A stretch of 64,000 nucleotides of DNA from Salinicola halimionae (GCF_003206065.1 NZ_PZJQ01000004.1:717168-781167); one strand, 5' to 3'; positions 43,201 to 51,966 are shown, counted from the first letter of the stretch. Numbers and translations are program-made. Notes: a model not told the origin generated them from the sequence alone.

Positions 43201-43378
43201 CCACGACGCTGGCGGAGGCACCCGGATAGTTCGTTTCAATACTGACGATCGGCGGGTCGATCGCCGGATATTCCTGTAGCGGCAGTCGCTCCATGGCCAG
43301 CAGACCAAACGCGATCAGCAGCAGCGAGACGACCGTTGCGAAGACCGGACGGCGAATCGAAAGATCCGAAATTCGCAT
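40247..43378 (-). CDS. RND efflux transporter, HAE1-type inner-membrane pump
   Basis: 1043-residue proton-driven pump. ISDLSIRRPVFATVVSLLLIAFG begins the protein; the proton-relay VVDDAIVVIENVHRRM in TM4, the AALGVTVSTIGNTL docking region, KNGILIVEFANQLRDEG and RLRPILMTTVTTMAGAVPL are typical of AcrB/MexB-like HAE1 pumps. Length and the twofold repeat of six helices fit. Its ATG overlaps the stop of the membrane-fusion-protein gene (TGATG). No outer-membrane TolC-type gene is adjacent. The substrate range is unknown. Confidence 0.93.
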   Translation of the reverse strand: MRISDLSIRRPVFATVVSLLLIAFGLLAMERLPLQEYPAIDPPIVSIETNYPGASASVVETRITQLLEDRIAGIEGIVSIESSSADGESEIDVEFSLNRDIDGAANDIRDRISSVADNLPDQAEPPEIEKSDSSDDVIIWLSLSGEGYTIPELTDYANRYLVDRFSTQNGVARVRLSGGKEYAMRVWLDRNALAARQLTVDDVADALENENVELPAGFLESRDRQFTLRIPRSFTTAADFRNLVVARGTDGYLVRLSDVARVEVGSVEERSLYRGNEVPMVGLGMIKQSTASVLEVANGTKSEMARLQSTLPDGMQLSLNFDSSVFVSGALHEVVSTLFIAMALVVIVIFLFLGNVRTTLVPAVTVPISLIGTFIFLALFGFTLNLLTLLALVLSIGLVVDDAIVVIENVHRRMMTHGETPLVAAYRGTRQIGFAVIATTLVLITVFIPLSLLPGDIGRLFSEFALTLAAAVGLSCLVALSLAPMLCSKLLSPRMHESRISRGVHWLLDRSQSIYRHCLRWALRCRWIVIGLFALVLLLTAWLFQQLPNEYTPREDRGNFFVLIEGPPGATFRYMQDYYDEIEARLMTLVDAGDIKQVSVRGPRGFGNVENFNDGMAIVTLNDWGARRSAWDIMTDVRHKLSDLPGVTATPVMRQGFGGRVEKPIQFVIGGSTYEQLVDWRDRLLTRIRDDGSIGLEAVDSDYKETQPQLRIQIDYNRAAALGVTVSTIGNTLETLFGGRNVTTYVDNGEEYDVIVEGEHDRQRAPNTLDNVQVRSAVSGELIPLASLVSVSEFAGASELNRFNRMRAITIEANLGDGVAIGDALDYLRQIASEELPSEAVVDYKGPSRDYREASGATTFLLILGVVVVFLVLAAQFESFVHPLVIMFTVPLAISGALLGLWASGQSLNIYSQVGLVMLVGLAAKNGILIVEFANQLRDEGLAFADALVEAAVTRLRPILMTTVTTMAGAVPLILAFGPGAESRIVIGTVIFCGVAAATLLTLFIVPVAYDLLARRTGSPGDVGRRLESEMQRDDVVRSRPSD

Positions 43379-44607
43379 CAGTCGTTGGCCTGCGATTCGA
43401 GGGACTCTGATTCAAGGGACTCTGATTCGGAGGTCTGGGATTCGGAGATCAGTGATTCGGAGGTCTGAGATCGAGAGGCGCGGTGCTGGCGTTCCAGCAC
43501 GTCTTCGATGTCGCCTGCCCCGACATCGGTGGCGATCAGTTCGATGGGGTCATCCTCGCGGACCTTGAGGGTGCCGTGGGTAACGATGCGTTGGCCGCTC
43601 TCCAGACCGTCGATGATCTCGACTTCGCCTTCTCGGCGCTCACCGGTAACGACCTCGCGGCGAGTGACGTGAGCCGGCTGGCCCGCCTCGATCAGCCACA
43701 CGGTCTGGCGCTCGCCATCCGGAACCAGCGCGCTCTCGGGTATCGTCAAGGCTTGCCGCGCGGGCTGATGGAGCTTGACCTCCATCAGCATGCCCGGCAA
43801 CAGCCGTCCATCCGGATTGGGCAGGTCGGCGCGAACCACCAGGCTACGAGAGACGGGATCGATCCGCGTGCCGAGCGTAGTGACCTTGGCGCGAAAGATC
43901 GCCTTGGGGTAACTGGGGGTCGTGGCGCTGAGCGTGAGTCCTCGGTGCAATACCGATAGCAGCGTTGCCGGTACGGTGAAGTCGAGCTTCATGGTATCGA
44001 GCTTGTCGAGCGTAACCAGATCCGTCCCGGGAGTGACCAACGCGCCGACGCTGATGTTGCGCAGGCCAACCGTGCCAGCGAACGGCGCCTGCAGACGATG
44101 GTCCGCCAACTGGGCTCGAATGGCATCGATTTCGGCCTCGCTCTGACGAACCTGCGCGGCATTGTCCTCGAGCGTGGCGCGAATCCCCAGGTTGCGGTCC
44201 TGCAGTTGCTGGGCGCGGCGGAGGGCGCTCTGACGCTGTCCGAGAAGTGCCTGGGCGGCTCGCAATTCGGCCTGCACTTGGTCGTCATCGAGCTGAACCA
44301 GCCATTGGCCAGCTTCGACGCGATCACCATCCTCGAAGTTGAACGCGCTGACGGTGGCGGTTAGCGTCGAGGAGAGGGTGACGCTCTCATCCGCCCTCAA
44401 TGTGCCCAATGCCTCGACCGGGTCCTGCCAGGTCGAAGCGCTGACCGTTGCGCCGATCACGGCAATCGGGGATTCGGTCTGGGCTTCTGCGTACACTGGA
44501 CTGAACAGCAGCACGGCAGCGGTTGTCAGGCCCAGGAGTGTGGTTGGCGAGAAAGCGCTCAGGCGAGAACGGAAGGCCGTCGAGAGAGCCGCGGGTATCA
44601 TTGTCAT
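43378..44607 (-). CDS. RND efflux membrane fusion protein with Ser/Glu tail
   Basis: 409-residue periplasmic adaptor. An N-terminal signal/anchor (LLGLTTAAVLLFSPVYAEA) precedes the biotinyl-lipoyl halves (ALGTLRADESVTLSSTLTATV, DGDRVEAGQWLVQLDD; LQAPFAGTVGLRNISVGALVTPG), a coiled hairpin and barrel domains (RLLPGMLMEVKLH, IPESALVPDGERQTVWLIE). Past residue about 375 comes an unusual Ser/Glu/Thr/Leu repeat tail (ISESQTSESESLESESLES), encoded by repetitive GATTC(G/A)-GAG DNA at 43384-43470. Start at 44607; the frame is open to 44700. Coupled to the pump gene. Confidence 0.9.
   Translation of the reverse strand: MTMIPAALSTAFRSRLSAFSPTTLLGLTTAAVLLFSPVYAEAQTESPIAVIGATVSASTWQDPVEALGTLRADESVTLSSTLTATVSAFNFEDGDRVEAGQWLVQLDDDQVQAELRAAQALLGQRQSALRRAQQLQDRNLGIRATLEDNAAQVRQSEAEIDAIRAQLADHRLQAPFAGTVGLRNISVGALVTPGTDLVTLDKLDTMKLDFTVPATLLSVLHRGLTLSATTPSYPKAIFRAKVTTLGTRIDPVSRSLVVRADLPNPDGRLLPGMLMEVKLHQPARQALTIPESALVPDGERQTVWLIEAGQPAHVTRREVVTGERREGEVEIIDGLESGQRIVTHGTLKVREDDPIELIATDVGAGDIEDVLERQHRASRSQTSESLISESQTSESESLESESLESQAND
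43384..43470. repeat. Degenerate short repeats encoding the Ser/Glu tail
   Basis: Repeats of GATTCGGAG, GATTCAAGG and GGACTCTGATTC-type units follow each other with small changes. They encode SES/ESLE repeats at the end of the membrane fusion protein, and such units can expand or contract by slippage. Confidence 0.8.
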
Positions 44608-44772
44608 ATAGGGCCGATGTCTAGGCTGTATTGCAACTCGAAGAGACGCGACCGAGCGCTGTGAAGTTTCGCTCCTCGTTAGTACCCTAACGCCCGTCAA
44701 ATGAAAAGGCAGTGTCGAAAAACGGCTCTGTTAGAATGCTCGCCCACTCAGCAAGCCAAGGTCGGTGTGGAG

Positions 44773-45954
44773 ATGAAAACCTACGACGTCGTGATCGTCG
44801 GGGCTGGCGCTGCCGGCTTGATGTGTGCGCTGACCGCGGGCTATCGCGGCCTGCGGGTAAGGGTCGTCGATCATGCCAGCAAGGCTGGCAAGAAAATCCT
44901 GATGTCCGGCGGCGGACGCTGTAATTTCACCAATCTTGCGACCACCTCGGCACACTTTTTTTCGCGCAATCCGCACTTTTCCATCTCGGCGCTGAAACGT
45001 TATACACCGCAGCATTTCGTCGAGTTGATCGAACGTCACGGGATCGAGTACGTCGAAAAGGCGCCCGGGCAGCTGTTTTGCGCGCATTCGGCCAAGGATA
45101 TCGTCGCTGTCCTGATGACGGAGTGCGAGTGGGCCGGTGTGGAAGTGTCTCTCTCCACATCGGTTGGCAGGGTCGAGCGTTGCGGCGACGGCATGCGCCT
45201 TGAGATCGATGGCCGCATGGTGGACGCTGGCGCAGTCGTCGTCGCATCCGGCGGTCTATCGATCCCGACGTTGGGGGCCAGTGGTTTCGGTTACGACGTG
45301 GCTCGTCAATTCGGTCTGGCAGTGACCGAGACGCGCGCGGCCCTGGTGCCGTTCACGGTGACATCGCAGTGGAAGACATCGCTCGCCACCCTTGCTGGGC
45401 TTTCATGTCCGGTAGAGGCCCGCTGCGGCGAGGGTCTCTACCGAGAGCCGCTACTGTTTACCCATCGCGGGGTATCAGGGCCGGCAATGCTGCAGGCATC
45501 GAGCCACTGGCAGCCGGGGATGACGGTAGCGATCGATTGGCTGCCGGCGACCCCGGTGGCCGAAACCTTGAGCGCACTGCGTCAAGGTTCGCCTCGCCGG
45601 CGTCTTGGCACCTGGCTGGGCGAGGTGTTGCCCAAGCGGCTCGCTCAGGCGCTGATCGAATGGCAGGGATGGAAGGACAAACCGCTGGCAGAACTCTCCA
45701 ATGCCGATATCGAGGCGCTGGCACAAGGGCTGGAAGCGTGGCAATTCAAGCCAGCAGGCACGGAAGGGTGGCGAACGGCGGAAGTCACCATGGGTGGCGT
45801 AGACACCGATGCGGTGTCGTCGAAGACGTTCGCCGTCAACGCCATTCCGCAGCTCTTTTTCATTGGAGAAGTCCTGGATGTCACCGGTCAGTTGGGAGGC
45901 TTCAACTTCCAGTGGGCCTGGGCATCCGGCGTGGCCTGTGGTCAGGCCGTCTAA
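44773..45954 (+). CDS. HI0933-family flavoprotein (YhiN-like)
   Basis: 393-residue FAD-dependent oxidoreductase. MKTYDVVIVGAGAAGLMCAL is the FAD-binding start; GKKILMSGGGRCNFTNL, SALKRYTPQHFVELIERHGI, GQLFCAHSAKDIV, AVVVASGGLSIPTLGASG, LFTHRGVSGPAML and the C-terminal FFIGEVLDVTGQLGGFNFQWAWASG are the HI0933/BaiN-like pattern. The family is widespread; some members are annotated as aminoacetone oxidase or 3-dehydro-bile acid reductase, but the role here is unknown. Divergent from the efflux genes. The start follows the FAD motif; the ribosome binding site is ordinary. Confidence 0.9.
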   Translation: MKTYDVVIVGAGAAGLMCALTAGYRGLRVRVVDHASKAGKKILMSGGGRCNFTNLATTSAHFFSRNPHFSISALKRYTPQHFVELIERHGIEYVEKAPGQLFCAHSAKDIVAVLMTECEWAGVEVSLSTSVGRVERCGDGMRLEIDGRMVDAGAVVVASGGLSIPTLGASGFGYDVARQFGLAVTETRAALVPFTVTSQWKTSLATLAGLSCPVEARCGEGLYREPLLFTHRGVSGPAMLQASSHWQPGMTVAIDWLPATPVAETLSALRQGSPRRRLGTWLGEVLPKRLAQALIEWQGWKDKPLAELSNADIEALAQGLEAWQFKPAGTEGWRTAEVTMGGVDTDAVSSKTFAVNAIPQLFFIGEVLDVTGQLGGFNFQWAWASGVACGQAV

Positions 45955-46023
45955 CCGCAAGGACGATTCTTCCAAATCGATAACGGAAGGTTCTCTCGGG
46001 CGGTGGTGTCTGGAACCCCGACG

Positions 46024-46052
46024 AAAAAACGGCCACTGAAGACAGCGGCCGT
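46024..46052 (-). terminator. Terminator of the yqjDEK-like operon
   Basis: On the minus strand ACGGCCGCTG / CAGTGGCCGT pair over 10 bases (one G-T) with a TCTT loop and then TTTTTT. 33 bases after the last gene. Confidence 0.9.
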
Positions 46053-46084
46053 CGGAGGCGAAATGATGCTAGGCCGCAACCCTA

Positions 46085-46384
46085 CTAGCGGTTGCGTCCC
46101 CGCGTCGCCCGATAGAGCGCCTTGCCACGGTTGTACATCATCAAACCGGTCAGGCAGCGTTTGAACAGACGTCCGGTTGCACGCGGCTTGCGCACACCGC
46201 GCATTGCCAGCAAACCGCCCGCGGCCATCAACGGGACCCGCCAGCTCATCAGCTTCTCCCAGGCGTGATCAATAGGGGCCGTCGCATCACGCCATTCCCG
46301 CATCGCCGACGTCATGTCGAGCCGATCCTGAAGAATTTGATTCTCGAGATCGTGTATCTGCTGCTGCCGAGCGCGTTCAGTCAT
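46085..46384 (-). CDS. YqjK-like protein
   Basis: 99 residues. A charged helical N-terminus (RARQQQIHDLENQILQDRLDMTSAMREWRDAT), one hydrophobic segment (SWRVPLMAAGGLLAMRGV) and a basic C-terminus (RALYRATRGRNR type). Last gene of a yqjD-yqjE-yqjK order; its ATG overlaps the yqjE stop by 8 bases. Sequence identity to E. coli YqjK is not obvious, so the name rests partly on position. Function unknown. Confidence 0.75.
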   Translation of the reverse strand: MTERARQQQIHDLENQILQDRLDMTSAMREWRDATAPIDHAWEKLMSWRVPLMAAGGLLAMRGVRKPRATGRLFKRCLTGLMMYNRGKALYRATRGRNR

Positions 46385-46757
46385 GGGATGGCCCCAGCGA
46401 CCGGCGATCCTGGTCCAGGTGATGCAGGGTTGCAGCCATCAGCTTGCGCTGTTTGGCAACCCGCTTGGCGGCAAGAATCAATGCGCCCGAGATTACGAAA
46501 AGCACTGCCGAGCAGATCGCGATCGCCTGCAGTCGGTTGTCTTCCCAGTACATCACCACGACCAGCAGAAGCAGCATCCCGATAGCGAAGGAGAGCATGA
46601 TGAGCCCTGCGCCAGCGAGCAGCAGCAACTTCAGCAGCCGTTCGCGCTCGGCTTCCCATTCGACGACGGCGAGACGCAACCGCGTCTCGCCACTCGCGAT
46701 GAGATTGCCGATCAACCGCCGTGCGGCGGAGATGACATTTTCAGCCGGCCCTGCCAT
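46377..46757 (-). CDS. YqjE-like phage-holin-fold membrane protein
   Basis: 126 residues. Begins MAGPAENVISAARRLIGNLI, then an amphipathic ETRLRLAVVEWEAERERLLKLL and two membrane helices (LLLAGAGLIMLSFAIGMLLLLVVVMYW and AIAICSAVLFVISGALILAAK), the holin superfamily III/YqjE pattern. Its ATG overlaps the yqjD stop (TAATG), and it overlaps the next gene. E. coli yqjE is in the same position; role unknown but linked to the YqjD ribosome-binding protein. Confidence 0.85.
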   Translation of the reverse strand: MAGPAENVISAARRLIGNLIASGETRLRLAVVEWEAERERLLKLLLLAGAGLIMLSFAIGMLLLLVVVMYWEDNRLQAIAICSAVLFVISGALILAAKRVAKQRKLMAATLHHLDQDRRSLGPSHD

Positions 46758-47098
46758 TAACGACGCCCCAGCAGCAGCCCCAGCACCACACCGGAGGCGG
46801 CGCCGATCCCGATGCTGGTCCACGGATTGTCGTGAACATAGCGGTCGGTGGCGTCCATCTGCTCCCGGGCATTGGCGTAGAGCTTCTCGCCGCGGGCTTC
46901 CAGGCGCTCGCGAGTGTCCTGCAGGCGTTGCTGAGCACGTTCGCGGAGCTCCGCGATATTGCCGCGAGAGTCGTCCGCGGTTGCGTGGATCAGCTCTTCG
47001 ACCGTGTGCGACAGGTTGCGCAGATCTTCCTTGAGTTGCTCGGTGGAGGCTTCGCTCTCACGTTCGGGGCCGTTGCCGCCGATGGATTGCATGGTCAT
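46757..47098 (-). CDS. yqjD: YqjD-like ribosome-associated membrane protein
   Basis: 113-residue DUF883 protein. A long amphipathic helix (EQLKEDLRNLSHTVEELIHATADD, RERAQQRLQDTRERLEARGE) is followed by the tail anchor ATDRYVHDNPWTSIGIGAASGVVLGLLLGRR. E. coli YqjD localises to the inner membrane through this anchor and binds ribosomes at the N-terminus in stationary phase. GAGGAAG precedes ATG 47098. First gene of an operon with yqjE- and yqjK-like genes. Rmf and two other DUF883 genes are in the same window. Confidence 0.88.
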   Translation of the reverse strand: MTMQSIGGNGPERESEASTEQLKEDLRNLSHTVEELIHATADDSRGNIAELRERAQQRLQDTRERLEARGEKLYANAREQMDATDRYVHDNPWTSIGIGAASGVVLGLLLGRR

Positions 47099-47158
47099 GG
47101 TTGTCTTCCTCTGACAGTCGATTGGCGTGTATCAGCATAGACATGCTGACTGCTGTCA

Positions 47159-48082
47159 TCAACGCATGCCGGGGATCCCGGCTAAAAAGGTGTTGATGCT
47201 GAAGCCCAGTCCGAAACGTTGCACGTCATGGTTATAGTCGATCAAGCTCTCGCCGTAGCCCTTGTAGTACTGCAGATAGCCGCGAACCTTGCCGAATAGC
47301 GGGAACGAGTAGTCTAGCTGCCCCCCATAATGTGCCTTGCCGGGATTGCCGCGAACCATCAGCGAGACTTCCTGATCGCCGAACGCGCGCACCACCGTCA
47401 GGTCGCCGTAGCCGATGTAGTTTTCGAGATCGGGGTTGTCGTCCTCTTTCTCGTTTTCAGGAATGCGCCAGTGCGGGGCGATACTGAAGGCCCAGTCGCC
47501 ACGCTGGAATATCGTCTCGGCATAGATTCGGTTCCAGCTACGCGAGAGCGGATCCGAACGGCCATTGGATTGATGCGCAAAGCCGACCCGGTTGATGGTG
47601 TTGGTCCAGCCCAGCACCGTCCATCGGTTGTCGAAGCTCACGAAGCCCTCGGGCTCGTAGTTGGTCTCGCGGAAAGGCGCGGACGCTTCGGAATTGTAGG
47701 CTTGCCACCAACTGCGCTGGGTATAGGCGAAATACAGATCGCCATTCTTGCCGAAAATGTCATCGAGCAGCTTGATCTTGAAGCTCAGCTGAAACTTGAT
47801 CTCGGAGTTGTCGACATCACCCTCGGAGGTGATTTCGCGGAAATCGGACTTGTCCGGGTTGGTGTTGTATGTCCATGGCAAGATGTAGTTGCGGCGATAG
47901 GTCGTGATCGCCAGCGGATTCTCGGCGGTTTCCGCTTCGAGATCGCGACGCACATCTGCCTGCTCGTTCGCTCGTTGAACCGGGTCGACGTCGGTGACCG
48001 GCGCCTGTGCAGCCGCCCATGGCGTGGTCAGCATCCCCAGTAGTAGAAGACTGGTATGGCGCAGCGAGCGAATAGGCGTCAT
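47159..48082 (-). CDS. pldA: Outer membrane phospholipase A (PldA)
   Basis: 307-residue, signal-peptide-bearing (HTSLLLLGMLTTPWAAAQA) 12-strand barrel enzyme that hydrolyses phospholipids misplaced in the outer leaflet. The catalytic HQSNGRSDPLSRSWNR (His170, Ser172; E. coli His142, Ser144) and DLYFAYTQRSWWQAYN, ETNYEPEGFVSF and YLQYYKGYGESLIDYNH match family signatures. The C-terminal strand ends with an aromatic/hydrophobic pattern but the last residue is Arg, slightly longer than the usual Phe end. AGGACAG precedes the start. Confidence 0.93.
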   Translation of the reverse strand: MTPIRSLRHTSLLLLGMLTTPWAAAQAPVTDVDPVQRANEQADVRRDLEAETAENPLAITTYRRNYILPWTYNTNPDKSDFREITSEGDVDNSEIKFQLSFKIKLLDDIFGKNGDLYFAYTQRSWWQAYNSEASAPFRETNYEPEGFVSFDNRWTVLGWTNTINRVGFAHQSNGRSDPLSRSWNRIYAETIFQRGDWAFSIAPHWRIPENEKEDDNPDLENYIGYGDLTVVRAFGDQEVSLMVRGNPGKAHYGGQLDYSFPLFGKVRGYLQYYKGYGESLIDYNHDVQRFGLGFSINTFLAGIPGMR

Positions 48083-48321
48083 AAGACTGTCCTGTCAAGA
48101 TGATCCAATGAGTAGAAGCGCGATCATGGCGAGTAAAAATCAGGCTTCCTGTCGGGTAGTGTCGATTTCTAGCATGTCGCCGGCTTAAGTCAAACTCGGG
48201 CAATGAGGTTAAGGAACGCCTCGGAATCCGCTCGAGCTGGCGGTAAACTCCGGGTTCGACAGCAAAGCCCACCGCGCGAGCGCAATGGTGGTCGCATGAA
48301 CGGAGTCGACGAGGAGAGGGC

Positions 48322-51300
48322 ATGTCGGATTACCCGGCCAGGGATGAGACTGTCAGGCGATCAGGATCTATTGTTCAGAAACCGTTCCAACTTACGAAGG
48401 CGTTCGTCCTGATGGTATCTACCCCGGCCTCTGCCATCTTCGATGTCCCGGCATCTGCCGTCCTCGAAAAAGCGGCCCAGCGTATCACGTTCTTTGCGCT
48501 GGTAATGTGCATACTGATGACAAGCGTTGTCGCCTCGGCACAACAATCGGGAAGCCTGCCGACCCGGCCCAAGCTCGAGGCCGAACAACAGAAACTCGAA
48601 AAGATCGAGTCGCCCGGTGAACAGCAGCGCACGGATCTGGAAGATTTGCGTGTCGCCCTGGAGTCGCTGGATTCACTGGATTCTCTGCGCAAGGAGCTGA
48701 AGACTCTCGAGAGCTCGGCGCAGAAGGCCCCACAGCGCATTCGCGAACTCGAACGTCAGCTCTCTGGCCTGAGTGACAGCCAGCCGCCCGAGGCCGATGC
48801 TCTCGACCGGCTCTCGGTGGAGGCATTGGGGCAGAAGACCTCCAACTCCCTGGACCAGCTCGAGACGCTGCAGAACCAGTTGGCATCGGTGAACGCACGC
48901 TTGATCAGCGCCGAGACGCTACCGGAGCGGGCACAGTCGGCCATTGCCCAGGCGATGGCCGATGCGGAACAGGCGCGAACCCGTCTCCAGACGCCCAATG
49001 ACGACGAGAGCCAAGGTCCGACCTTCGACCCGGCCCAGGCGCGATATCAGCTGGCACTCGCGCTGGCGGAGTTGCGAGCCGATTATCATCGTCGGGAACT
49101 GGCCAACAATACGCAGCTGCGCGAGCTCGACGCGCAGCGACGCGACCTGCTCCAACGCCAGGTCTCTATCGAAGAAGCTCGCCTGAATGCGCTGCAGGAG
49201 GCTCTCGATCGCCAGCGCCGGGCCGAGTCCGAAAAGGCCGTCGCCGATATCGGCGAAGAGGGTAGCGCTGCGATCAAAGCGCATCCGGTGTTGCGTGACA
49301 TCCAGAACACCAACCGCGATCTCAGCAATCGCCTGCTCGAGGTCACGGATCGCACCAATGACCTGATCCGCCAGGCCATCGACACCCGTTCGCAGCTCGA
49401 TCGGGTACGCCAAGTCAAGCGTACGCTCAACGAGCAGATCGATGCGATCCGCGGTAGCCCGCTGCTGTCGCGACTTCTCAACGAACAGCGCCGTGCACTT
49501 CCGGATGTCGACCAACTCGGGGGGCTGCAGGAGGAAATCGCCGAGACGCGGTTGAGCCAGTTCGATCTGGTCGATCAGCGAGACGCGCTTCGTCACCCGC
49601 GGGCGCAGGCGGAAAAGAGCCTCGCCGATACCGATATCGAGGTGACTCCCTCGTTGATCGATGCCCTGACCCGATTGTTCCAGTCGCGTAGTGAGGTGCT
49701 GGAGCAGCTCGATCGAGAGTACGGCAGTCTGCTGACGGTTGCGATCGATCTGCAGCTCAATCAGGAACAGTTGGCGGCACTCACCACGTCGCTTCGCGGT
49801 GCGATCGAGGAGCAACTGTTCTGGGTCGCCAGCGCACGACCTTTGACCTTTGGCTGGTGGCAAGATGCGCCTGCCATTGTGGCCAATCAGGTCAAGAAAG
49901 GGGTCTGGAAAGAAGCATTGGCGAGCTTCTGGCAGGTGCCGGACATGCGTGCGTTGGCGGTCATCCCGGTGTTGTTGCTGACGGCCACGCTGCTGCTGGT
50001 GAGGCGTCGAATCAAGGTGCGTCTGCTCAACCTGCACGAGCAGATTGGCCGGCTCAAGCGCGATACGCAGATGCATACGCCGCGTGCGATTCTTTACAAC
50101 GCCATGCTGGCGGCGCATGGGCCTCTGATGCTGGCCGTCGCGGGTGGCTTGCTTCGCCTCGGCAGCGATGATTTTGCCGAGCGCGTGGGGGAGTCGCTGT
50201 TGCAGCTCGCGCTGGCCTGGGGCGTGCTCGGTTGGGCGCGGCGGTTGCTGGTGCCGGACGGTGTCGCGACGCGTCATTTTCACTGGTCGACCGGCTATGT
50301 CGCACAGCTGCGCCGACTGTTGTTTTGGCTCGGCATCTCGCTGATTCCAACCATCCTCATCAGTGGCACCTCGCCCGGCAGTCAGGCCGAGCTATCCAGT
50401 CGTCCGTTGTTTCTGCTGTTGCTGTTGGTTGGCTTGCTGGCGATGAGCGGAATCCTGGTGCGCCTGATTCTGGCGCATGTGCCCTATTTCGGTCTCAAGC
50501 TCTTCCGGCTGCTGCTGGGTCTTGCGCTGGCACTGGTGCCGTTGGTACTCGCCGGGTTGATCGCATTGGGCTATGAGTACGCTGCGCTGCGTCTGATTGG
50601 CCGGTTCATCAATTCGCTGTATATCTTCGGGCTGTGGATACTGGTCGAGGCCACGGTAGTTCGCGGGCTTGCCGTGGCCCAGCGGCGCCTGGCCTATCGC
50701 CGTGCGGTGGCGCGACGACGCGCGCAGATTCAGGAAGGCGCCGAAGGCGGGCTCGAAGTGGTCGAAGAGCCGCCGCTGGATATGGAGCAGGTCAACCAGC
50801 AGTCGCTGAGACTCTCGAAGCTGATTCTGTTCATCGGCTTTACCTGCGCCTTTTACCTGATCTGGTCGGATCTGCTGGAAGTGTTCTCCTATCTCGATCA
50901 CGTTAGCGTGTGGGAGATCGAACGTGGCCAGGGCGAATCGATGACCCTGGATCCGATCACCGTGGCGGATGTCTTCATTGCGATGATCACGGTGGCGTTG
51001 ACCATGATGCTGGCGCGCAATCTGCCGGGGTTGCTGGAGGTCATGGTGCTGTCTCGGCTGACCCTCAAGCAGGGCAGCGCCTACGCGATCTCGTCCCTGC
51101 TCTCCTACGTCATCGTCGGCACGGGCGTCGTAATTTCGCTGGGGACGCTCGGGGTATCCTGGGACAAACTGCAGTGGCTGGTGGCAGCCTTGGGCGTAGG
51201 GCTCGGGTTCGGTCTGCAGGAGATTTTCGCCAATTTCATCTCGGGCTTGATCATTCTGTTCGAACGCCCGATGCGGATCGGAGACACCATCACTCTCGGC

Positions 51301-51966
51301 CAGCTCCATGGCTCCGTCAGCCGAATTCGGATTCGCGCCACTACGGTGATCGACTTCGACCGCAAGGAGATCATCATTCCCAACAAGACCTTCGTCACCG
51401 ACCAACTGATCAACTGGTCGTTGTCGGATAACGTCACCCGGGTGGTACTGACTTACGGGGTCTCTCACGGCTCTGATCTCGACGAGGTACATCGGTTGAT
51501 GCGTCTGGCCGCGGACGAGAACCGTCGGGTACTGCGCGATCCCGAGCCGCAGGTGTTTTGTATCAGCTATGGGCCAACGGCGTTCAATTTCGAACTGCGC
51601 ATCTTCGTCAACGACCTGCTGGATCGGCTCTATGCCAGTGACGAGATCAATCGACGGCTGGATCGGTTGTTCAAGGAGCACGGAATTCGCGTGGCGTTCA
51701 ACCAGATGGACGTTTGGCTGCATGGTGACAATGGCCAGGTGGCGAAGGTGCAGAGTGCCAGCGGAGGCGACGCGACGCTGGGCTCCGACACTGATTCGAC
51801 ATCACGGGCTGCCGGCTCACATCAGGATTCGCGCCGGGTGTCCCATCAGGCGTCCGATTCGCGTCAGAAACCCAGCGGCGACGATGGTCACTTGGGTGAC
51901 AGCGATGTCGGCGGCGCTGGTCACGATGGCGGTAGCGACGGGGGTGGGGGTGATGGCGGGCGATGA
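48322..51966 (+). CDS. Large mechanosensitive channel, MscK/KefA type
   Basis: 1214 residues. A signal peptide-like region near residues 55-74 precedes a long periplasmic coiled-coil domain (about 75-500, rich in RELERQL/LEQL heptads). A multi-helix membrane domain follows (VIPVLLLTATLLLVRR onward), then the MscS pore and beta domain: LKQGSAYAISSLLSYVIVGTGVVISLGTLGVSWDKL, GLGFGLQEIFANFISGLIILFERPMRIGD and DFDRKEIIIPNKTFVTDQLINWS. MscK/MscM-like paralogues protect against osmotic downshock, important in a halophile. The last 65 residues are a Ser/Asp/Gly-rich disordered tail not usual in the family. GGAGAGG precedes ATG 48322. MscK versus MscM (YjeP) cannot be separated here. Confidence 0.9.
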   Translation: MSDYPARDETVRRSGSIVQKPFQLTKAFVLMVSTPASAIFDVPASAVLEKAAQRITFFALVMCILMTSVVASAQQSGSLPTRPKLEAEQQKLEKIESPGEQQRTDLEDLRVALESLDSLDSLRKELKTLESSAQKAPQRIRELERQLSGLSDSQPPEADALDRLSVEALGQKTSNSLDQLETLQNQLASVNARLISAETLPERAQSAIAQAMADAEQARTRLQTPNDDESQGPTFDPAQARYQLALALAELRADYHRRELANNTQLRELDAQRRDLLQRQVSIEEARLNALQEALDRQRRAESEKAVADIGEEGSAAIKAHPVLRDIQNTNRDLSNRLLEVTDRTNDLIRQAIDTRSQLDRVRQVKRTLNEQIDAIRGSPLLSRLLNEQRRALPDVDQLGGLQEEIAETRLSQFDLVDQRDALRHPRAQAEKSLADTDIEVTPSLIDALTRLFQSRSEVLEQLDREYGSLLTVAIDLQLNQEQLAALTTSLRGAIEEQLFWVASARPLTFGWWQDAPAIVANQVKKGVWKEALASFWQVPDMRALAVIPVLLLTATLLLVRRRIKVRLLNLHEQIGRLKRDTQMHTPRAILYNAMLAAHGPLMLAVAGGLLRLGSDDFAERVGESLLQLALAWGVLGWARRLLVPDGVATRHFHWSTGYVAQLRRLLFWLGISLIPTILISGTSPGSQAELSSRPLFLLLLLVGLLAMSGILVRLILAHVPYFGLKLFRLLLGLALALVPLVLAGLIALGYEYAALRLIGRFINSLYIFGLWILVEATVVRGLAVAQRRLAYRRAVARRRAQIQEGAEGGLEVVEEPPLDMEQVNQQSLRLSKLILFIGFTCAFYLIWSDLLEVFSYLDHVSVWEIERGQGESMTLDPITVADVFIAMITVALTMMLARNLPGLLEVMVLSRLTLKQGSAYAISSLLSYVIVGTGVVISLGTLGVSWDKLQWLVAALGVGLGFGLQEIFANFISGLIILFERPMRIGDTITLGQLHGSVSRIRIRATTVIDFDRKEIIIPNKTFVTDQLINWSLSDNVTRVVLTYGVSHGSDLDEVHRLMRLAADENRRVLRDPEPQVFCISYGPTAFNFELRIFVNDLLDRLYASDEINRRLDRLFKEHGIRVAFNQMDVWLHGDNGQVAKVQSASGGDATLGSDTDSTSRAAGSHQDSRRVSHQASDSRQKPSGDDGHLGDSDVGGAGHDGGSDGGGGDGGR

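Noticed and set aside
48919-50283. 454-codon minus-strand frame inside the MscK-type gene
   Set aside because: Antisense to a clear coding gene; product is Gln/Arg/His-rich as expected for shadow frames in GC-rich DNA.
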